Shown here one piece after another: positions 59,352 through 64,000 of a DNA stretch of 64,000 nucleotides (its first letter is position 1; each line of letters opens with the position of its first letter). The DNA lies in the NCBI GenBank assembly GCA_900546365.1, contig URCF01000002.1, positions 1-64,000 of the forward strand, given 5' to 3'. Under the pieces are notes generated by a model. It searched no databases. It worked only from the letters and a program-made list of their open reading frames with translations, and was not told the origin of the DNA. Position numbers and translations under genes: made by a program. The DNA is from an uncultured Porphyromonadaceae bacterium. GTDB lineage: Bacteria > Bacteroidota > Bacteroidia > Bacteroidales > Muribaculaceae.

Positions 59352-62300
59352 ATGAATTTGAAAGCAATTGCATGTTCTCTCTTTCTCCTGGCGCAATGCG
59401 CCTCGGCATTGGCCTACTCCATCTGGCCTGTACCACGCTCTATAGCCACAACCGATGATGAGTTTCCGCTCTCCGGCCAGCTCACATTGGTGGCCGACAA
59501 CGGTGTGGACGCACGTACCATCCAACGCGCCAAGGAAGTGCTTGACCGCGCCGGCATAGCCTACACCGAAGCATCGGAGGCGAACCCCGACGGCGGAAAC
59601 CTCATGATAGGCATCAACGGCACTGACGGACAAGCCATTGAATATGCCACCGAACATAATGTGCCGCTCACAGTGTTCTCCACCGAGGGGTATTGCTTCG
59701 ATCCCCATGTGGTGTTTGTGGACAACTCCAACATCCTTGTGGTGGGCGACAGCGAAGGCAGCTCATTCTACGCCTTTGCCACCCTCGAGCAGATGCTGGA
59801 GCAGGCCGAGGGCAACGCCCTGCAGGGTGCGCTGGTGCAGGACTATGCACACGCCAAATACCGCGGCCTTGTGGAAGGGTACTACGGCTACCCGTGGTCG
59901 ATGGAGTCGCGCCTCAACCTGTTCGACTACATGAAGCGCTACAAGATGAACTATTTTGTATATGGTCCCAAAGCCGACCCCTACCATGCCGGCAACTGGA
60001 GAGTGAATTATCCCGAAACCGTCACCGACGACGAGCGTGCCAAAGGGCTGATCACCACTGCCGACATCCAGACACTTGCCGCTCACGCAGCGCAATGCAA
60101 TGTGGACTTCGTGTGGGCCGTTCACCCCACCCTCGGATCCTACTCCATCAACCTCAGCTGGGTGGACGATATAATGACGAAATTCGAGCAGCTCTACTCG
60201 CTGGGCGTGCGCCATTTCGGTGTGTCGGTGGACGATATGTCGGGTCACCCCTCCAATCAGTCGCAGCTCCCCCACCTTGTGCAGCAGGCCATCGATGCAA
60301 AATGGAACACCGACGACACCCCTGCTGAAGATCATGTGGGCAATGTGCTGTTTGTGCCCACCTGCTACGCACTCAACTACAACGCCACCTACAGCCTGAC
60401 CCTCATCAAGGATATCAGCCCCAAAGTGGAAGTGGCTTTCACCGGCTACGACTGCTTCTCCAACATCCGCGCATCCTCGTTCGCACAGATGGCAAGCTAC
60501 ATTGGCCGCGACCCGATTTTCTGGTGGAACAACCCCGTGAACGATGACCACGACAACTGGCTCTACATGCACGGCCTCACCGAGCGCTGGACCATCGAGC
60601 AGCACGGTCCGGTGGACCATATGCGCGGCCTTATCCTCAATCCCATGTGTCAGGGGCAAGTGTCGAAAATATGCATCTTCTCCGCTGCCGACTACAGCTG
60701 GAACCCCGATGGATTCAACGAAGACAGCAGCTGGGAACAGTCGCTCAAATCCATTGTCAAAACCAACGGGAATGTGGAGGCTCTCAAAAACTTCATTCGT
60801 GTGATGAGCGCCTACACCACCACCGAAACCAACACTCCCGAAGGTGAAGAGCTGAAAGAGCTGTATCAGGATTTCCAGAACTCATTCTCAGCCACTTCCA
60901 TTCCCGAAGCCACAGAACTGACCGACGCCATGCAGAAATGTCTGGACGCCTGCGCTATAATCCGCACCTTCAAGGATAGCGAGGACAACGACCAACGCCT
61001 GTTCTACCTCGACCTCGAGCCGTGGCTCAACAAGGTGGAGGATATGGCCCGGATTGTGACCCGCGGCATAGAGTTTATGCGCGGCGAATCATCGCTCGAC
61101 CATTGGGCCGAGTTCGCCGAAATAATGGATGCCGCCACCAACCTCCACACCAACCACACCATGCCGGTGCTCGAGGGGTCAGGCACAAGCACCTACGTGA
61201 ACTATATGGAAGTTCAGCCCACCCCCGTGTATCTTGACCCGTTCATCGACTTCCTCGCCACCAAGCTCCCCGACTACGCTCCGGCTCTGCCCGCACGCGA
61301 TAAATCACCCAAAGTGATCACCAACCTCTCCGCCCTGTCGGGAGTAGAGCTTGAATCCGATGATGCCCGGCGCGCCATCAACGGCCTGTCGGGTGTGGAG
61401 CTCGGCCTTGGCGAATATGTGGGCGTGTTCCTCAACCGGATAGAAGACATCACCATCACAAGCCCCGCACTTCCTGATGGAGTGGTGCTTGAATACTCCA
61501 TCTCCGGCAAAGAGTGGGAAAAATGGGAAGGAGAAGAAACACCCATGGCATATTTCCGCCTGCGCGGCAACACCGAGGAGATTGTGCCCATCAACTTCGA
61601 CCGCATCGAATACACCGCTCCGGTGACCGGAATCGTGACACAGCCCACAGCCAACACCAACATGGGTGTTTGGCAAACATACACGGTCAACAACGTGGTG
61701 GACGGCGATGAGACAACATTTTTCTGGAGCAACGCAGCACAATCGACAGGCGACTACATATTGCTTGACTTTGGCTCGGAAGCCCCGCGTGGCAATGTCA
61801 CCCTCCTGTTCAACAGCGGCGATAAGCCTTCGGGAACTGCCTTGGTGCAGGTCTCCAACGATGCTTCACAATGGACCACAGTGGCCTCTTTCTCCAAGTC
61901 CGACATTGTCAACAACACCTATGAATGCTCGGCCAACGGAATTTCCGCACGCTATGTGCGCCTCTATCTCGACACCGTCACCGATGGATCATGGTTTCAG
62001 CTGGCCGAGTTCACCGTCGAGACTCTTGGTAACGCCCCGCTCGCAGTGGCATACGATGCTGAAAACAACCCCATTTCGGAGCTAAATGACATCTCGCTCA
62101 CATCGCACTACAAAGGCGAAGGCGAAGGATTTGTGGAATACCAGTTTATTGAGAACCTTGACATTGAGGAGATTCACATCTACCACAACTCCCACTTCAC
62201 CGAAGCCAACACACTGCCCACCATCAAACTGCTGAGCAACGGCGAATGGATTGAAGCAGGTGTGCTTGACGCTGAGCGCACCATTGTGCCTGTGGACAAG

Positions 62301-62663
62301 AGCCAGCGCCATGTCACCAAGCTGCGCATCTCATGGACCGATGGCAACGCTCCCGACCTCTACGAAGTGTATCCCGTTGGCCCCGAATACGTTCAACCCG
62401 CCGATGAGTACACCGGCATCGAAGCCATAGAAGCCGGAGCCGCCAATGGCGTGAAATTCCGCATGGCCAACAACACTGTGACCATCGAAGCCGCTACCGT
62501 CATCGTTTCGGTAGAGCTCACCGATGCCGCCGGACGACTGCTCGCCGGAGCCGCACCCGCATCCACACGCGCCGCGCTCCCCTGCACCGCCCCGATAGCC
62601 ATCGCCACAGTGCACCTCGCCGACGGCACCACCCTCACCCGCAAACTCGCCGCCTCCCACTAA
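59352..62663 (+). CDS. Secreted GH84 β-N-acetylglucosaminidase/hyaluronidase-like multidomain protein
   Basis: A 1103-residue secreted glycosidase. A signal peptide (MNLKAIACSLFLLAQCASALA) is followed by a GH20b-like β-α domain (about 25-170) and a GH84 TIM barrel (about 175-470) starting at RGLVEGYYGYPWS. The catalytic Asp pair is Asp294 and Asp295 in FGVSVDDMSG, matching the substrate-assisted GH84 mechanism. A helical domain follows, then a F5/8-type (CBM32) domain (about 765-910) and a C-terminal β-sandwich ending VELTDAAGRLL...HLADGTTLTRKLAASH, similar to a sorting domain. It should release GlcNAc from glycoproteins, mucin or hyaluronan. Confidence 0.9.
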   Translation: MNLKAIACSLFLLAQCASALAYSIWPVPRSIATTDDEFPLSGQLTLVADNGVDARTIQRAKEVLDRAGIAYTEASEANPDGGNLMIGINGTDGQAIEYATEHNVPLTVFSTEGYCFDPHVVFVDNSNILVVGDSEGSSFYAFATLEQMLEQAEGNALQGALVQDYAHAKYRGLVEGYYGYPWSMESRLNLFDYMKRYKMNYFVYGPKADPYHAGNWRVNYPETVTDDERAKGLITTADIQTLAAHAAQCNVDFVWAVHPTLGSYSINLSWVDDIMTKFEQLYSLGVRHFGVSVDDMSGHPSNQSQLPHLVQQAIDAKWNTDDTPAEDHVGNVLFVPTCYALNYNATYSLTLIKDISPKVEVAFTGYDCFSNIRASSFAQMASYIGRDPIFWWNNPVNDDHDNWLYMHGLTERWTIEQHGPVDHMRGLILNPMCQGQVSKICIFSAADYSWNPDGFNEDSSWEQSLKSIVKTNGNVEALKNFIRVMSAYTTTETNTPEGEELKELYQDFQNSFSATSIPEATELTDAMQKCLDACAIIRTFKDSEDNDQRLFYLDLEPWLNKVEDMARIVTRGIEFMRGESSLDHWAEFAEIMDAATNLHTNHTMPVLEGSGTSTYVNYMEVQPTPVYLDPFIDFLATKLPDYAPALPARDKSPKVITNLSALSGVELESDDARRAINGLSGVELGLGEYVGVFLNRIEDITITSPALPDGVVLEYSISGKEWEKWEGEETPMAYFRLRGNTEEIVPINFDRIEYTAPVTGIVTQPTANTNMGVWQTYTVNNVVDGDETTFFWSNAAQSTGDYILLDFGSEAPRGNVTLLFNSGDKPSGTALVQVSNDASQWTTVASFSKSDIVNNTYECSANGISARYVRLYLDTVTDGSWFQLAEFTVETLGNAPLAVAYDAENNPISELNDISLTSHYKGEGEGFVEYQFIENLDIEEIHIYHNSHFTEANTLPTIKLLSNGEWIEAGVLDAERTIVPVDKSQRHVTKLRISWTDGNAPDLYEVYPVGPEYVQPADEYTGIEAIEAGAANGVKFRMANNTVTIEAATVIVSVELTDAAGRLLAGAAPASTRAALPCTAPIAIATVHLADGTTLTRKLAASH

Positions 62664-62689
62664 TCCGGAGGCATCCACCTTTACAAAAG

Positions 62690-62716
62690 AGTCCGACCAT
62701 GTCGGACTTTTTTTAT
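62690..62716 (+). terminator. Intrinsic terminator after the GH84 gene
   Basis: AGTCCGAC (62690-62697) pairs with GTCGGACT (62701-62708), CAT loop, followed by a T run. Confidence 0.9.
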
Positions 62717-62771
62717 ACCCGCAAGAAGATAGATAGACTCAGGGCATTAATCGCATAGAGCATTGAATCTG

Positions 62772-62801
62772 TTGCTTTTTCAAAAAAATATAGTAAATTT
62801 G
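62772..62801 (+). promoter_or_regulatory. Promoter upstream of the structured element and lipoprotein gene
   Basis: TTG (62772-62774), 19 bp, then TAAATTTG (62794-62801). The next start codon is 303 bp away, giving an unusually long leader. Confidence 0.6.
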
Positions 62802-62869
62802 CAACGGTTTGACAGAGGTCAACCATAAAATATCATTAAGCGTTTCTTGCTTTATCCGTTACTGAAAAT

Positions 62870-63005
62870 CGCCAAAATTTATTCTGAAAGGGTAATGCAG
62901 CTACAAACGCTCATGCGTGTCGTGTATCCACCCCTGCAATCAGGGATTTAGATATCCGATATGGCGTGGGGGTGTACTGTTTATTTTTCAGAATGGCGTT
63001 TGGCG
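62870..63005. repeat. 136-bp inverted-repeat element, possibly structured RNA or MITE-like
   Basis: The ends are 20-bp inverted repeats, 62870-62889 (CGCCAAAATTTATTCTGAAA) with 62986-63005, agreeing at 16 of 20 positions with the four mismatches together in the middle. Inside, CACCCC (62929-62934) pairs with GGGGTG (62969-62974), and CCCTG/CAGGG forms a hairpin at 62932-62945. Downstream there is a T-rich stretch at 63042-63051. It lies in the long leader of the lipoprotein and caspase genes. No coding frame of its own is convincing. Confidence 0.55.
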
Positions 63006-63103
63006 ATGCCACAGTAACAATAAACTGACATCGTTCCACGCTTATTTTTTTATAGTTATTTTTAGCCGACAGAAGGGAACGTGATAGAGGCAAAGCATTA
63101 ATC

Positions 63104-63631
63104 ATGAAACAATTATCATCATTATTGCTCTTAGCAAGCCTTATATCCATAGGCGGTTGCTCAGTGAACAAGGGCGCACAAGAGAGTCCGAAATCCGTGG
63201 TCAATCCCGGTGCTACGATTCAACCTGATTCGGTGGCTCACACAATTCTCGGAAGCGATGTTGAAGCCATTCTTTTTGCACCCGACTCCGTGTTGGTGGC
63301 GAAGATGGCTGAAACCACAAGCTCCACACGTTTTTCAAAAACGCAAACCTTCGAGCCGGTGACGCCTATGACCACAGTGGACAGCAATGACCTCAAGGCT
63401 TTGCAGATGCTTATATTAGCCGACGGCCACAATTACCACAATGATTCTATAATGGTGATGAGCCCCTGCATGCCGGCGATGCAGCTCAATTTTCACAAAA
63501 ATAATGCACAGGTGAAAATGACCGTATCATTTTCCGACCATACCTGGATGCTTGAAAAGGATGGAAAAGAGTTGCTGAACTTCAATTATACTATCGAGGA
63601 ACCGCTGAATAGAATCTATCACAAACTATAG
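63104..63631 (+). CDS. Lipoprotein of unknown function
   Basis: A 175-residue lipoprotein with the signal peptide MKQLSSLLLLASLISIGGC and lipid-attachment Cys19 (lipobox IGGC, followed by Ser). The mature part has a flexible Ser/Thr/Pro-rich start and a β-rich domain (LKALQMLILADGHNYH, MPAMQLNFHKNNAQVKMTVSFSDHTWML). I do not recognise the family. It is 10 bp upstream of a secreted caspase-family gene, so it could be its partner, regulator or substrate. ATG at 63104 is the only sensible start. Confidence 0.75.
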   Translation: MKQLSSLLLLASLISIGGCSVNKGAQESPKSVVNPGATIQPDSVAHTILGSDVEAILFAPDSVLVAKMAETTSSTRFSKTQTFEPVTPMTTVDSNDLKALQMLILADGHNYHNDSIMVMSPCMPAMQLNFHKNNAQVKMTVSFSDHTWMLEKDGKELLNFNYTIEEPLNRIYHKL

Positions 63632-63641
63632 GAGGGAGATT

Positions 63642-64000
63642 ATGAGAAATAGACTTTTAACATCAGTCACAGCACTGATGCTGACATCTATGGCTGCCAC
63701 TTCGCAAATAATGCATGCGGTGGTGTTCTGCGACACAGATGACGCAAAAATCGGCAAAGCCGTGGAGGTGGACCATGACAATCTGATCAAAGAGCTTGAA
63801 TGCTATGCCACATTTATCGATTACGATATTTGCCTGTATGAATACTCTGGTGAAGACTGCAGCAAAGGGATGTTGCTTCAAGCCCTTGATGAGCTTGAAA
63901 TCGCGCCGGAAGATATAGTTGTATTTTGCTATTCCGGCCATGGGACAAGAGCGATGAACAATGAGAACGACCCATTTCCACAGATGTGCCTTGGATCCTC
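63642..64000 (+). CDS. Secreted caspase-family (C14) protein, partial
   Basis: The gene runs off the window; the first 119 codons are visible. A signal peptide (MRNRLLTSVTALMLTSMAA) is followed by a caspase-like p20 fold: HAVVFCDTDD as the first strand, an NLIKELECYA helix, and IVVFCYSGHGTRA, where His100 is the catalytic His of the SGHG motif. The catalytic Cys lies beyond the edge. Bacterial orthocaspases cut after Arg, Lys or Asp. Export is suggested by the signal peptide, so action would be in the periplasm or outside. A GGAGGGAG sequence 4-11 bases before the ATG is an unusually good Shine-Dalgarno for this group. Confidence 0.82.
   Translation, partial: MRNRLLTSVTALMLTSMAATSQIMHAVVFCDTDDAKIGKAVEVDHDNLIKELECYATFIDYDICLYEYSGEDCSKGMLLQALDELEIAPEDIVVFCYSGHGTRAMNNENDPFPQMCLGS

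Noticed and set aside
62911..63204. 97-codon minus-strand frame across the structured element and the lipoprotein start
   Set aside because: It overlaps the lipoprotein signal peptide and the inverted-repeat structure, and no promoter or homology is recognisable.
1..64000. CRISPR array, rRNA operon, prophage or integrative element
   Set aside because: No regularly spaced repeats, rRNA signatures, phage structural genes, integrases or transposases were found on reading both strands.

Overview
The window reads as a chromosomal segment of a Bacteroidales bacterium, most plausibly Muribaculaceae-like (inference). Supporting signs are many Bacteroidetes-type promoters (TTTG, about 19-22 bases, then TAnnTTTG), almost no Shine-Dalgarno sequences, three OmpA-family porins with the GYASP(D/E)G variant, a 29-residue AURKAIP1/COX24-type protein, a split GcvP, and a polysaccharide export system of Bacteroidetes type. 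No rRNA, CRISPR array, prophage or intact insertion sequence was found. One tRNA is present (Pro, GGG).

Left part (1-8.4 kb, minus strand): a tightly packed run starts at a TonB-dependent receptor and a secreted heavy-metal-binding protein. It continues through rfbB, rfbA, two tandem FdtA-type ketoisomerases and an FdtB-type aminotransferase (a dTDP-3-amino-3,6-dideoxyhexose pathway), then a membrane-tethered DNA/RNA nuclease and mnmE, which is cut by the window edge. From 8.6 to 24.6 kb lie two tandem OmpA-like porins, a complete lipoylation and glycine-cleavage operon (lplA-gcvT-gcvH-gcvPA-gcvPB-lpd), a BspA-like leucine-rich-repeat protein, a secreted MINPP-type inositol phosphate phosphatase, a small TPR protein, a third OmpA porin, a thioredoxin-fold protein without its CxxC, and thiol peroxidase. 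From 24.7 to 28.5 kb come RNase G with a structured leader, the mS38-like mini-gene, HU, a HAD phosphatase and a queuosine-precursor transporter. The transporter is preceded by what looks like a preQ1-I riboswitch.

The centre (28.6-41.1 kb) is a surface-polysaccharide locus, visibly AT-richer than its surroundings from about 30.8 kb. One half (minus) carries wza, wzy, a Wzz-type co-polymerase with a degenerate C-terminal domain, glycosyltransferases and a radical-SAM protein. The other half (plus) carries the wzx flippase, a polysaccharide pyruvyl transferase family protein, an FrhB-family protein and a separate 2x[4Fe-4S] ferredoxin. The dTDP-sugar genes at the left end could feed this locus.

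The right part (41-64 kb) is mostly housekeeping: a GT2 enzyme, folB, rnr, gyrB, tRNA-Pro, slyD, a MetE-like protein that lacks every zinc ligand, a low-molecular-weight tyrosine phosphatase, a fucosyltransferase-like protein, lpxB, an MsbA-like ABC exporter, a LysR regulator with a split ThrE-type exporter, an AspT/YidE-type transporter, two thioredoxins, a large GH84 glycosidase, and at the edge a lipoprotein followed by a secreted caspase-family protein. Two unannotated RNA candidates stand out: a promoter-plus-terminator small RNA near 56.6 kb and a 136-bp inverted-repeat structured element near 62.9 kb.
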